Of a stretch of 64,000 nt of DNA, positions 9,461 through 21,190 are shown piece after piece (the first letter of the stretch is position 1; each line of letters opens with the position of its first letter). This DNA comes from Dichetophora obliterata (taxonomy: Eukaryota; Arthropoda; Insecta; Diptera; Sciomyzidae): contig OY986437.1 of NCBI GenBank assembly GCA_963920525.1, forward strand, positions 95,515,175 through 95,579,174, read 5' to 3'. A program made the translations under genes and the position numbers. The notes below the pieces were generated by a model. It was not told the origin of the DNA. It ran no database searches and worked only from the letters and a program-made list of their open reading frames with translations.

Positions 9461-10300
9461 AGAAATTTGCGATATCAAATAGCTTTGGAATTACGGGTCG
9501 CACAGCTTCCGAATTCAGTATTTGATTTCAATTTGCACATGCAGTTTTACTGATAACATTTGAAGCTGTTTGTCAAGGGGGCGTGGCACCTCTCATTTAA
9601 CCCAAATTTGCGATATCGAATAGCTTTGGAGTTATTGGTCGAACAGCGTCAGAATTCAGTATTCGACCTAAATTTACACATGCAGTTTCATTAATAACAT
9701 TTTAAGGGCGATGGACAAGGCAGAGTAGCAGCTTCCGTGCAACCGAAATTTGTGCTATCGAAGTGCTTTAAAATTACAGGTCGCAGAGCGTTGGAATTCA
9801 GACCTGAATTTTCAAATGCAGTATTATTGATTTCTTTTTATAAGTGCTGGAAAAGGGGTCGTGGAACTTCCCATACAACTAAATTTGCGATATCGAATAG
9901 CTTTAGAGTTTTAGGTCGCACAGCGTCGGAATTCAGTATTCGACCTCAATTTACACATACAGTTTTTCTGATAACATTTTATGGTTTTTTTAAGGGGCGT
10001 TGCACTTTCCATACAACCTTAAATTGTGCAATTGAATACCTTTGGAGTTATAGGTCGCACAGCTTCCGAATTCAGTATTCGATCTCAATTTACACATGCA
10101 GTTTCACTGATAACATTTTATGGCTTCTGTTAAGGGGGCATTGCACCTCCCATACAACCCATATTTTTGCTATCGTATTGCTTTGGAGTTATAGGTCGGA
10201 CAGCGTCGGAATTCGTCCTAACTTTACACATGCAGTTTTGTTTATTTCATTTTATGGATTTTGGACAAGGGAGCGTGGCAGCAACTGTAATGTTTTTTTA
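9461..10300 (+). repeat. Six-unit ~140-bp satellite
   Basis: Variants of GCGATATCGAATAGCTTTGG begin near 9468, 9610, 9752, 9888, 10027 and 10170. Each is followed by GGTCGCACAGCGTCGGAATT, ACACATGCAGTTT and a block like GGCACCTCCCATACAACC. Units differ by 10-25 percent by eye. The long open frame at 9737-10387 is a read-through of this repeat, not a gene. Confidence 0.85.
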
Positions 10301-10387
10301 ACAAAATTACGCTTTTCACGCAAACATACGAATTTGAAAACGCGGCAAGAAATCCTGGTTGGTTTTTTACGTGTTTGGATTGGTTAG

Positions 10388-11479
10388 TGCTTATACATTG
10401 CAATTGGTGTTTTTAATGTGGCATGGTATTTATATGCTACTTCATCGCTTTCACTAACATCTATGAAATGCTCCAGAGGTATATCTTTTGTATAAGAGGC
10501 TCAGAGTATTGTCTTTATTCAAAACAATCATATTAAAGTAATCATTCCTTTAAAAATTCCTAATAAAAATTTGTAATTGATTTTTTGTACTCCTTTAATG
10601 TTGTTATGCCGAGTTTTTGACTGATGTACTTTTTTTTGGAGCACTATTTGCCGAATTTATTTGCTTTCGTCACAAATCTTTGGTTGGGAACATTACGTAT
10701 ACTGCCAAGACTTTTAAATTAGTCGATGGTTTATCTGTAGTACAGTGATTGCTTGACAAGAATCTTAACAAAAAGTTAAAATGTAAAGTAAAAAATATAG
10801 TTTTTATTTTTAAAAAGTAGCCGGGTCTAAATACGTCTAAAATGTTTGGTTGCTTTGCGGAAGAATAAATAATATATGTTATTAAATAATATAAATTTCA
10901 CGATTTTTTCTGAGCCGGACTGATCTTAAATATCAGGTAATATCGTCACCTTAAATGCATGATGGTGAAACTACAAAAAATTTAAAATCAACTTTTTGAT
11001 TGATTATGATTAGAGGATGCAATCCTGGGATTTCGGGATAAATTTTCAATATCGTAAATCCCGGTATCGCAAAAAAACACAAAATTTCAGGCCCTTATTA
11101 TGATGCATCGTATCAAAGTAGATGATCCTGCAAAATTTTACACTCCTACATCTAAAAACGACGTTTTTATTACCAAATTCTAAAAGCCCTCAGTGCATTC
11201 AGAGAAAAATACTCTAACCTGATCCAGGTTATTTGTATCTTACGAATTTGGTTACAGAAATACATTTAAAAATTATCGAAAAAACAGCCTGCCAGCTGTC
11301 AAGTTCTGCTCTAGCTATGCAGAGTTTTTAAGGAAGGGTAACCTTGGTGAAAAGTATGTAAAATGAACTTGTCTATAAGTTTTCAAATTTACCTAATTCT
11401 GTGGTCATTTGAGTTCTAGCTCTTCCTCTGGCCCACGCTAAGGAAAAAAGGTTATTTTTTTAGTCTTAAATGCGGTCCG
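10388..11479. other. Non-coding; hAT-like terminal motif near 11030
   Basis: At 11031-11072 the sequence AATCCTGGGATTTCGGGATA with a following TAAATCCCGG resembles the terminal region of the hAT debris ending at 30322 (CAGGGATTATCGGGATTG). Nothing else is recognisable. Confidence 0.4.
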
Positions 11480-12121
11480 TTTCTTAAAAAGCTATTTGGA
11501 AAAAATATCTCAAAGAGTTCGGGTGGGACAAAAGGTGTCTTTGTTAAATAACACATCTTGTGGAGAACTTGGCTCAGTACTTGGTTCGTTGTTATTTACA
11601 ATGTTTATAAATAATATCTTTATCAAGTGTCACAATGCAAGCATGATAATCTCCATCACTTATTTGTCCTAGTGGATATGAAGATTTAAGCGCTAGAGTC
11701 AAAGAGAAACTTAACTACTATATCCAATTGGGCTGTTGATAACATGCTCATTTTAAACTCCTTGAAAAATTTTCTGTTGACAGTTTAGAGGAATAGCTTT
11801 AACAATGAAGATATGCAATTATTTTTACTAACATTTATAATAATTAAACTAGTTTGTAAGTTTACCAATCTTGGATTTCAAATAAACTCTTATCTATCCT
11901 ACTTAAATAAAACATTGTACTATGTTCTTCGAAATCAGCGGATGACATCAAATTCTGTGTCTTTAGAAACTAGGAAAAAACCGGTACTACGACTGTCGAT
12001 GCCAGATATCTTCTTTGGGTCTTATGTAAACCCCTGTCGTGAAGGCTTAATTCTGCGGTGCTCAATCGCATGGGACCGATATAATGCGTCTGCAAACGCA
12101 AACTCGGGACTCAAATGTTAA
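11480..12121 (+). pseudogene. Decayed LINE reverse-transcriptase fragment
   Basis: Around 11545-11630 one frame reads LLNNTSCGELGSVLGSLLFT then MFINNI, the reverse-transcriptase motif normally seen as QGSVLGPLLF..FINDI. Further on, 11813-12010 reads TNLGFQINS and later LETRKKPVL.L, matching in order the thumb region of the LINE copy at 54535-55179 (CLGFNINSSLN, INTRRKLIVQL). Several frame changes and stops make it inactive. The clade is probably in the CR1/jockey range; this is uncertain. Confidence 0.65.
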
Positions 12122-13309
12122 TAACATTATTAGGGTGGTTATATTAATAACATTATTAAAAAGTGGTTGCGAAAATCAATTCTGATTTGGTGAAAATTCG
12201 CAAGTCTAATGATGCAGTTGTATAAAAAATTACTCTAAACTTGCGAATGCACAATTTTAACTTATTTGGAGAAATGGTTCGCTTTGTAGAGCTGATGGTG
12301 TTTTCGAGGTTTTTAATTTTATTTTTATATTGTTTTTTGTAATTCAAGATGAGGTTCAAATTTTTCTGCAATTTTTGAAAGAAAAGTTAGTTTTTTGCAT
12401 ATGTGACATAAGCGGTCTTCGTACTATCAAGTAACATTAAAAATAAAGTGATTTTTTTTTAATGTAGGAGATCACTGCTCTTTTCCGAAACACTATTTCA
12501 TACCATCTTTTCAACTTCGAATGGACTTTCAAAAAGAAGATCGCAAAAGTTTAAGTTCCGACTACAAAAACTAAACTTTAACACAATTCAAATAATTTTA
12601 TTGTCAGGAAATGTCGGGAAAATTAGTTATAACGATTTTTATTAAAAAACCTGTGACTTTTTTCATGCTCTTGCAGTTGAACTTGCATTGCATGTGTTCT
12701 AACATTTTTGATGATATAGTTAATAATAACTGAACGGATTGGAATATTTGGATTATTACTTTTATTATAAGCACACAATAATATAGCAATAAACGTTATA
12801 AACTTATTTTTCTTGTTATGGAAATGTTAAGTGTAGGGTGCCACGAATATATTCCTGAAGTTCACATTCTTCTGATATATATTCTAATAATGATATACGC
12901 AGCAGGTAAAAATACAGGTAAAGGAGTTTTTTCTAGGCTTGTTTTTTACAGGCTATAATTTCACAGGCAAACAAAAAAAAACTCGACACCGAATGAGTGC
13001 GGACGTAGTTCATATCCCGGGGCAATAAAAATATTATGCTTTCCTTAACAGGTAGAAAAACTTAAAGAATTCTATTATCTAAGAGAGGTAGCTTAAAAGC
13101 CTTTATTTGGGGTAGTAAAAATGTTATGCTTTCTTTCAACTTATTTCAAGGAAAATGAAAAGAAATATATTATTTTGGATGGTATAAACAGTAATATTCT
13201 ATAAGTTTTTCTATCAGTTCTTTAAAAAGCTGAAAACAGCATTTCACTTTATTATATAAAAAATCACCTGTAAAATGTCTATTTCAAATCATATCATTTA
13301 TAAAATATT
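12122..13309. other. Non-coding, AT-rich
   Basis: A short direct repeat, TTAATAACATTATTA, occurs twice at 12118-12160. Otherwise no frame, hairpin or repeat could be supported. Confidence 0.4.
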
Positions 13310-13973
13310 CAAAAGTTCATCAAGTGAATTTGATTTCGGAGCAGCATTACAAATACTCATTAACATCACTGATGAAAATTTCGAAAAACCTGAAATTTGG
13401 AAAAAAAAAGTATACAGTATTCAATAGAGTAAAAATTAAATGGAATAGTGTACGTAGTTCAGATAAAACATTCAATTGCAAATACAAAAATTGGCTACAG
13501 GAAATTACAAATATCCACTCAGAGGAAGTAGAAGACATATCCGACGAATTGGCAAGTACTTCAAAACATGCAAGAGGAAGGCCAAAGAAATCATTAGACG
13601 AAAGTTCAACATTTACAAAAAAATTAAACTTATGGAAGCTACAGAAGCTATTTCATTACTGGACAACTGGCAACAACATTAACAGTTAAATACAACAGGA
13701 TAAAGAAAAAATAATAGGCGATATAACAAAGGCAGTTTTTGTTGCAAGTCCTATCCAATTGAAGAGGATTAAGGACAGCATTCCTACTTCACCGAATCCA
13801 TATCCCGTAAAATATGCCGTTGAGGAAGCTTTGGATTTATTCTTGGACTTGAAACTTTCCAAGGAAAAGTACAATCTACTCCGAAAGTCTTTCACGCGAC
13901 ACAATGTGGATATACTTCCAGAATATAAGAACATCACAGCAGCGAAGAAAGCAACTGTTCCAAAAAATTTGTG
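13310..13973 (+). pseudogene. Broken transposon-like gene with GRPKK motif, unclassified
   Basis: Three frames appear to share one ancestral gene. One at 13310-13430 reads EFDFGAALQILINITDENFE. A second to about 13620 reads ASTSKHARGRPKKSLDESST, with an AT-hook-like GRPKK core. A third at about 13695-13973 reads SPIQLKRIKDSIPTSP, then AVEEALDLFLDLKLSKEKY and HNVDILPEY. The spacing of LSKxxY..R...HNxDIxPxY with a final AK.A..P resembles the N-terminal part of repeat-rich uncharacterised insect and cnidarian proteins, but I cannot name the family. Frameshifts near 13430 and 13620 and the lack of any catalytic domain point to a remnant. Confidence 0.4.
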
Positions 13974-14583
13974 AAATAACGGATGTATTAAATGCATGTT
14001 ATAATAATTTTTTTATGTGGAAAAAACTTTGTACTGTAAAAATTTTAATTTACTATGGATTTGTTCTCAGCAAACATAAATTAATCATAGTTCATGTTTT
14101 TAATAATTGCTTTCTAAAAAACACTCATCTGGAGAACTTCATATTCATAATTTATACATCTATTAGAAAGTCTAACTTTGACCATGAATACCATAGCATC
14201 CCTATTGTAAATTTAAATAAAATTGTGCAGGTAAAGTTATATTATTTTACTGTCCATAGCAAAAAATATCATAGAGGTATCTCAATTCGTTCAGAAGTTA
14301 TGATTTTGGCCACGAGACATGTCAAATGTCGCCACTGTGCGTCGTTCACCCTCAAATTCTAAAGGAACATTATGCTTATCCGGTAATTGGTTACCTTCCT
14401 AACATTCACTGTTTGACATTTTCGTGTAATCAATCTACTATCGCTCTCTTAGAAATTAATGGGAGTTACCAGCCTCAGTTAAGCAAAGTCTAGCTTACAC
14501 CGACCTTTCTGGTCTTAAACCACAGCCAGCACGAGTTTGCCTCGAAGTACCAGCCCAATGATACCGGGGAAAATTGCTTCACC
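13974..14583. other. Non-coding, unassigned
   Basis: Includes a GC-richer patch at 14280-14580 with a balanced base mix, probably an older element, but no repeat partner was found in the window. Confidence 0.35.
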
Positions 14584-14585
14584 AC

Positions 14586-15751
14586 ACTCAGAATAAAACA
14601 CCTATCTTTTTGTGATTAAGAATTTCTCTATTTTCGATAATAGAAATTTTCTTTATTTCAAATAAAATTTACATCAATTATAATAAATTTTCACATATTC
14701 GAAGTAATATTTCCTTCCTTGTGGGAAATGAAAATATTTCATGTCTCTAATAATGATAAGTATTTTTCTCTCACTGAAAAAAATCTCATTAATAGAGAAA
14801 AATTATTTAGAAAATGTAAAATGTTATTTTTGATAAATGATAATGATAAATGTCAATTGCTGATAAATAATTCAATATGCGAAATATTTTCTTCAGTAAC
14901 AACAAATCCTTTCTCAAAAATTAAAAAGGCTTCTTATCAAAAATCGATATATTTTTCTTATATTGATTGAAGTACGAAAAAAATAGAAAGCGTGAGAGCA
15001 ATTAATTAATGTTATGAAAAGCAAGTATTGAATCTTCTGCATATTATGACGATTGTTCCTCCAAAAGGTTTTTTTATACTTAACATAGCTACACAAAGTG
15101 ATGTTGTTTATTACTACTGTTTCTTTGGATGCATTTACAAAATCGTTTTTCAGAATAAATTTCTGGAATATTTATTAAGAGTCCCGAAAAACAATGCCAC
15201 AACAATAATTCTACCTCTTAACACATTTTTAACTAAGATTTTTAAAACCGAATCACAATTTGATATTAATACTTCTACTTTGCGTAGAACTGAGTTAAAA
15301 CAAATGTTTTACAAAAATAATTTTTTTAATCGTAATTGCGGAATACTTCTGTGTTTTAAAGAAAAATGTACGCAATAAAGAAATATGTTGTATCAATGTT
15401 AAGAAAATATATCTTTCTTTTAAAGAAAGTGTTACTTCTTGTGAGAAACTATAAACGCAACTTAAAGAAAACATTTATTAAAATTAAATAAATATTTCTC
15501 TGTTTTCGGAAAAAATTTACACAACAAAGAAAACGGTTGAACGTATTATAAAGAAATACTTTTCTATTAAAGAGAAGGTGTCTTTTATTAATGAGAAAAT
15601 ATATCTCATTTTCATAGAAGCTTTTTGCCATTTTTAGGGAATTTTTGGGATTACATTTAGAAAAAAGCATTCTCTGGACCAAAGGCAGTACCATTTTTCA
15701 CTTAATATGATGCCTTTTTTTCCATATTCCCATAAACTTTTTTCTGAGTGC
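14586..15751. mobile_element. Possible 1.17-kb MITE with CACTCAGAA ends
   Basis: The left end CACTCAGAATAAAA (14586) faces a right end TTTTTTCTGAGTG (to about 15751). Flanks read CA on both sides, not TA. The inside is full of AGAAAAT/TTTCTCTAT short motifs in both directions (for instance TTTCTATTAAAGAGAA near 15560). The several short open frames here show no family resemblance and are likely by-products of this A-rich repetitive interior. Confidence 0.4.
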
Positions 15752-15903
15752 AGATAAGGTTCTTCAACACTCCGACCAACAGACCAAAATTTCCTTAGAA
15801 CATTCATATTTGATTGTGAAACCTTCCTTCACTATAATTGTACATGTCTAGGGTAAAATACCCATTGGTATTTAATACCGATAGATAATAACAATCCTAA
15901 TTA

Positions 15904-16876
15904 CACTCAAAAAACTTCTTAGTAAAATGGCTACGAATGATATTCGTAAAAAATTTTATTTCATTATATACGTAGTATTTACTAATGCTTTCGTACTATT
16001 AATGAATGAAAAATAATATTAGTAGAAAAGCTTCAATCGAAAGTTGACTGTACGCTTTATTAGTAGAATGTACAAAATATTTCTTGATTAAAAAAATTTA
16101 AAACCGAATTCGTTCAGCCTAGTTTGTAGAAAAACTGCATAATATAATGAACTATATGATTGCAAAGTGGCTGTAGCCTTCTAGAAGAATTCGTGGTCCA
16201 TATGCTAAGAAACCGAGATTAAAACCCTAGCTCAGACAGAATATTTTTTTTTTCGCTATTAGGTATTATGATCATTCGTAAATGTAACAAATCTATTCGT
16301 AGAATATACTTTTATTTTTTATTTTTTTTTAAATTTTTTTTAAAAAATCAAAGAACCATGGCATGTGCCTTATACAAACAACGTTTGGTCTTTGACCTGA
16401 AAGGAAAAGGAATAGATTATTAAGAGGAAGAATTTATTGGAATCATACGTGGATTATCAATTAAGCGGAACAAACGTGAAAGACAATTTGAATTGCTGAT
16501 AACCGAGGTTAGTGTTATGCCTTAAACTCGACAAGCATTTCCAGCTATCAGTTGTTCCTGTCCTTTAATCCAATATTTCCACAATTTAGTTGTGGATTTT
16601 TTCCGTTTCAATAATTATTATGTGTAGTAAAGAACAAAGAAAGCGAAAAGAACCATGCCCGAACCCGGATTTGAACCGGGGACCTCTGAGTTGATATTCA
16701 AGCGCACTCTTCACTAGACTTCAAAGGCCGTTTTTGTACGAATATAAATAAAATATTTGTAAAATGTACTTATCTACGTCGTTTATACGAATCCTATTCG
16801 TGGCTGAAAACTTCGAATACAATTCGTAGAATGGATGCAGTTATCAATAATATTTACACACAAATATTTTTGAGTG
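15904..16876. mobile_element. 0.97-kb MITE, Tc1/mariner-type ends, carrying a SINE
   Basis: TA precedes CACTCAAAAAACTTC at 15904, and TTTTTGAGTG precedes TA at 16877. The TIR match is about 11 bp. TTCGTAGAAT-type motifs recur inside (16290, 16825 and variants). A minus-strand SINE at 16347-16730 interrupts it. The TA target and CACTC start fit Tc1/mariner-derived MITEs. Confidence 0.55.
16347..16730 (-). mobile_element. tRNA-derived SINE, family B, copy 1
   Basis: On the minus strand the head reads GGCCTTTGAAGTCTAGTGAA (A-box region), and GGTTCAAATCC (B-box) follows at spacing typical of a tRNA. The body matches 45910-46280 over its length, including AAATTGTGGA, TGGAAATGCTTG and AACGTTGTTTGTATAAGG. 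The A/T-rich tail is at 16310-16346. The tRNA-like part sits at one end of a 380-bp repeat, so it is a SINE and not a tRNA gene. Confidence 0.8.
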
Positions 16877-17916
16877 TACTCAACTTCGTTAGCTTAATTA
16901 AAAATTCTTTAAATCCGTTTTCCGGAGAACTTGGAAGAGTATCGTAATACAGTGCAACAATGCAAGGTAAAGGGTTACGTATATACTTACCTCATATGGA
17001 AGTAGTGTCCGACCGAAACCAGAATTATGGCCGAAACCGAATATTCCGCCATTTTATAATATTCGGCCGAAACCGAAACCAAAACTGGTTATTAATATGA
17101 GAACTTAAAATTTTACAAATAATTTTTTTATTAAATGGAAATAAAAGTACGTTCATACACGCAAGAAGGAAATGTAATATTAAAAAGTATTATCTGAATA
17201 CTGAAGGTTTTAATAATTAGATGATGTTTACTATAATTTTAATATAAATAATTAATAAAAATAATTTTACTATAAATGAGATAATTTTTTATTTTATTTT
17301 TTATTATAAAAGTATCGCACTTTATATCTTTCATACATACTCAAAGTAGTACGCACATATAATGTACATTTTTATATAACTACAAAACAAAGTATATATG
17401 TTTTTTTAAAAGGTTAAGTATTAGAAAAATAGAAATATTGTATTTGTTTTTCTTTTCCTTTATTCCACACACACAGAATTCGATCGGAAGTTAAATTATC
17501 AATTTTTGGCTTTAGTATCTATAAAATTTTAATATTAATTGCAACAGAGATGATAAAATCGAAAATGATAGTATAGAATGCATAAAATAAACCAAAATAT
17601 TTTCCGTTACCCCGATAAATCAGATTATAGACGAATTCATAATTTTTGTTTTCTACAATGCGTTGTAAGTATTTTTATTAAATCAAGCTTAGGGGTCGTC
17701 CATAAACTACGTTTCTGATTTTCCGGTTTTTTTTACCCCCCCTCCCCCTGCGTTACTTTTCGTAGTGCTTTTCAAAACCCCTCCCCCCCATAAAGTAACG
17801 TGACATATGAAATTAATTCATTCGAATGATTATATATTTTGACTAGCTCTGACAATTTTCACTAGTATAAGTGACTAGTATGACTAGATACATTAAAGGA
17901 ACAATTGAAAAAAAAA

Positions 17917-18129
17917 TCAATAATTAATATCATCTGTAAAAGCTATTTCATCTGCGATCCAAGATTCGATGCTCTCAATCACTGGGATAGAAGAAGCTGG
18001 TAGCTTTGTAGAGGATTCTTCAAAATACAATTTTTCATCGGATTCTATGTCCACCCCTTCAGGTGAATTCTCATTTCTAACGCAAAGAAATTCACCTGGT
18101 CTTTGACAGAGTACCCTTAAAGGCTGCAC
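17917..18129 (-). pseudogene. Short unidentified frame inside the nested element, minus strand
   Basis: 70 codons ending at TAA 17917. It includes QPLRVLCQRPGEFLCVRNEN and an acidic tail (ESIESWIADEIAFTDD). The same frame stays open upstream without a start. Possibly the C-terminal exon of an ancestral transposase; no family recognised. Confidence 0.25.
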
Positions 18130-18292
18130 CCGAGCTGCACCAAGTTCAGTGTTTTTGTGTAAATGCTTTCTGAAAATTGATTTATTTAAATAGTATTTTT
18201 TATTCCGATTTATTGTAAACGATATAATACAAACTTATGGCAATTCATAGAAGTTGTAAAAACGAAATACAAGCCGCAGGTAGGACACGACC

Positions 18293-18523
18293 TTGAACCG
18301 ATTTCTTCTTTCTGAGAAGGACAGTACATGTCATACGGTATCTGCTTTGATCAAGAACATTCAGGCCTTAACGTCAAAGCCTGTCGCAAAAGCAAAGACC
18401 CAAATTTTTCAGACGTGTGCTGAGATGGTGAAGGAATACCAAAAGGTTCCTGTGTCGAGGGAAAAGGTGGTGGAAGAAACAAAAGTTAACCATCCATTTA
18501 GACGATCAAACATAAATATGTAA
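18293..18523 (+). pseudogene. Short unidentified frame inside the nested element
   Basis: 76 codons, beginning MNRFLLSEKDSTCHTV and containing KAKTQIFQTCAEMVKEY. It reads like structured protein (balanced composition, amphipathic helices), unlike the A/T-driven frames nearby. It may be a scrap of the transposase or of a captured gene. I do not recognise the family. Confidence 0.25.
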
Positions 18524-18829
18524 GGTTAAAAATTTTTGAAATGATTGTGTTATTAATTAGAGGTTTTTCGTCGATTTTTTAAATTTTTGGTAACGTTACA
18601 ATATCTAAACAACTCCCCCCTACCGTTACTTAGCGTAGTGCATTTCAAAACCGCTCTCCCCAAAATTGGTAACGTAGTTTATGGACGATCCCTTATATAT
18701 TTATATTAAATGACTGATGCAAGAAATTTTTATCAAAAGCTAGTTTCGGCCGAATATCCGAAACTAGCCGAAACCAACTAAAAGTCGAAACCGAATATTC
18801 GGTCGTACACTACATAGAACCCTAATTCT

Positions 18830-20690
18830 TAAACAAAAAGTTTGAGTCCAACGAAAGATCAGGTCTCCTCGTTATTTGATGGATGGCTTTCCCCGTGCTT
18901 AAAGTTATATTGGATTAATCGTCTATCGATGGCTTGATTCTATTTGTTATGATAATTTAATAACTTAACCATATATCTCCAAGATTCGGCAACCAACAAA
19001 GAAGGTTCAAGGTGGACCTTCTGATTTACAGAAATCAGATGAATCATTCAAAAGCCGTTCCTCAATAATGAACTCATTTTAAGATAAATTCATGTGTCGT
19101 ACCCCATGAATTATCCATACAAATTCAAATCAAAACTCTTTATTCTGTCTTTGGACAGGCAGACATGCCGAAGTTCTTCTGGCGGTCCTCTTTAAGTCAT
19201 CAAATCACCTTTTTCACCATACTTATGTTGATTCGAAGACATAGGTAGAAATGTAGTTGCCAAATTTCTAGACTAACCTTAAATTTTAGTGTGATTAAAA
19301 ACTTTTTTTTTATTGTTAAACTGGCCCTTAATTTTCAATTTGAAAAAAAATTTAAAATAAGAACATTTTGTAAACATTTTTAAAACAGTGTGTTTTTCTT
19401 TAAATAACTGGTATTCTATGCTCGGCGTTCTTTAAAAAGGTTGGTCTGCAATAGGAAAAAAAAAATGTTCCAATCGAGGGAAGAAGTTTAATTTTTTTAT
19501 TAAGCTCAATATAACATTGTTCAAAAAGTTTCATTTTCCTGGATTTTCTAGTTTCGTCTGTGCACTAATGGGTTAATAAGAACTCCAAAAATCACGCAAC
19601 ACTTTACAGCATTTTCTGCATAAAAAGAGTTTCCACGTGACTTACTCTACAGCGCACATTGGGCCAGGAATTCCAATAAGTGGCCAAAAATTAAATATGT
19701 TATGTATGCCTACGATTGATAACGGGACATATTAAGGTACTCTGAGACAAAATATTATAATATAAAATTAAAAATTACAATTTGGGACAGATTTGAAGTC
19801 AAAAATTGCAATTTTTTTTATTTACAATTTGAAATTATCGACAGTATACCTATTTCTTAAAGTTCTTTAAAATTTGTAGCACTTTATTAAACACATTGAA
19901 TACAATATTTAAAAAAAAAAATATTTATATATAAATACATAATTTCTTTTATTTTTAATCAACTTTTCCTCATACTAAATACACACAAATGGGTCAAACT
20001 GCTGCGCCTAAAGAAGATTCCCCGAGATTCCGCTGGTAATTGAAATAATTTACATGCTATTACTTTCTTAAAGATTTTTACTTAAAGAGGGATATGTACA
20101 CTTTTGCACGTTTTTAATAACTTTCGTGAAATTTATTGTAGACAGTAAAACTACTGCAAAGGCAAACTATAAGCAAACTGAATCAAAAGTTTAAAATGCA
20201 ATTAGATTGCGATAATTGAGTATTTTTGAGTGTTGCAAAAATCAAGAAGTATTGCGTTAAGCGAGAATGTGTTGTATTTCCAACATTCAATCTGTGTACT
20301 ATTGAATAAAAAAAAAAAAATATAAAAAACAAAAAATTAATATTATTATAATCAAAAATAAAAAAAATATATAAAAAACAAAAAAAATAATAATATAAAA
20401 ACGCAGAAAAAATTTAAAATAAAAAAACATTGGGCTCTCCCCGCAACCGCCACGTGATGACCCTGGATACTATACGTGTCCTTGATGTAGGCTAATTGCG
20501 GGTTTTTTGTTTCTCGTTTTTATAAAATATATTAAGTTCTGAAAATACAATTTTCTAAAGCCTTGTATATTTATTTTTAGTTCACAGATTCACACATCAC
20601 TCTCTCATCTCTCTCATCACATCTCTCTCGTACCCCGCATCTTTTTGAATGCTTCAGGATCAATAATAACCAAACTACAGTTTTCATTTA
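18830..20690. other. AT-rich non-coding DNA
   Basis: Contains A-rich low-complexity at 20290-20430 (runs of A and AAT/ATA) followed by a GC-richer patch CTCTCCCCGCAACCGCCACG at 20434. No gene or paired repeat seen. Confidence 0.45.
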
Positions 20691-21190
20691 ATAGTACCAC
20701 TCCCCTTTCTTGAATCCCGTCCACTTTTTCTAGCATGTTTGGAAACGATCCTACCCACCCCTATATCCAATTTCAATAAGCTGGTGCCAATATTAGATGA
20801 GATACATTATTTTATTGATGGTGACACGCCCCTTTGTTGAATCCTGCCCACTTTTACCACTATGCTCGAAGAAGGTCCCACCTTCTACTGTACCGAATTT
20901 CAAAAAACGAGTGCCAGTATTAGACGAGATACAGTATTTTATTGATAATGCCATGCCCCTTTGCTTAATCCCGCGCACTTTTACCATTATGCTCGAAGAA
21001 GGTCCCACCTACAACTGTACCGAATTTTAATAATTTAGTGCCAGTATTAGACGAGATAAAAATTTTTATTGATAGTGCCATGTCTCATTCTTGAATCCCG
21101 CCCATTTTTTCCATCGCACTTGGAAAATAAGCTTTATACCAAGTTTTATTAAATCCTGTCAATTCAAGGCCAAGATATGATTTTTGGCCA
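20691..21190 (+). repeat. Four-unit ~127-bp tandem repeat
   Basis: CCCCTTTSTTGAATCCCG-type starts occur near 20703, 20829, 20957 and 21084. Each is followed by CACTTTTACCATTATGCTCG, then GTCCCACC, GTGCCAGTATTAGACGAGAT and TTTTATTGATA. Open frames on both strands over 20793-21030 are read-throughs of the repeat. Confidence 0.8.

Larger units (their letters stand above)
17692..18692. mobile_element. Nested 1,001-bp element, TTA target, GGG(G/A)TCGTCC ends
   Basis: Ends GGGGTCGTCCATAAACTACG and (reverse complement) GGGATCGTCCATAAACTACG, flanked by TTA at 17689-17691 and 18693-18695. The related hAT copy at 40864-42506 has one uninterrupted CTTATATATTT at the same position, an empty site that proves the insertion. 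The 3-bp TTA target suggests PIF/Harbinger. Subterminal blocks CGTTACTT..CGTAGTGC and TTCAAAACC are also present near both ends. Internally there is a minus-strand open frame of 70 codons (17917-18129) and a plus-strand one of 76 codons (18293-18523). Neither shows a catalytic motif I recognise. Confidence 0.65.
17003..18812. mobile_element. hAT-type element, copy 1 (TAGTGTCCGACCGAA ends)
   Basis: The left end is TAGTGTCCGACCGAAACC. The right end, reverse-complemented, is TAGTGTACGACCGAATATTC. Both subterminal regions are rich in GGCCGAAACCGAA and CCGAATATTCGG. Copy 2 at 40864-42506 shares both ends and much of the interior and has a perfect 8-bp duplication, which places the family with hAT. 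Here the flanking octamers (TATGGAAG and CATAGAAC) agree at only 5 of 8. A 1,001-bp element is nested at 17692-18692. No transposase remains. Confidence 0.7.

Noticed and set aside
9737..10387. 216-codon plus-strand gene
   Set aside because: The frame reads through four units of the ~140-bp satellite; the peptide is itself repetitive.
16640..16730. Free-standing tRNA gene on the minus strand
   Set aside because: The A and B boxes are present, but the sequence continues into a 380-bp repeat shared with 45910-46280, so it is a SINE head.
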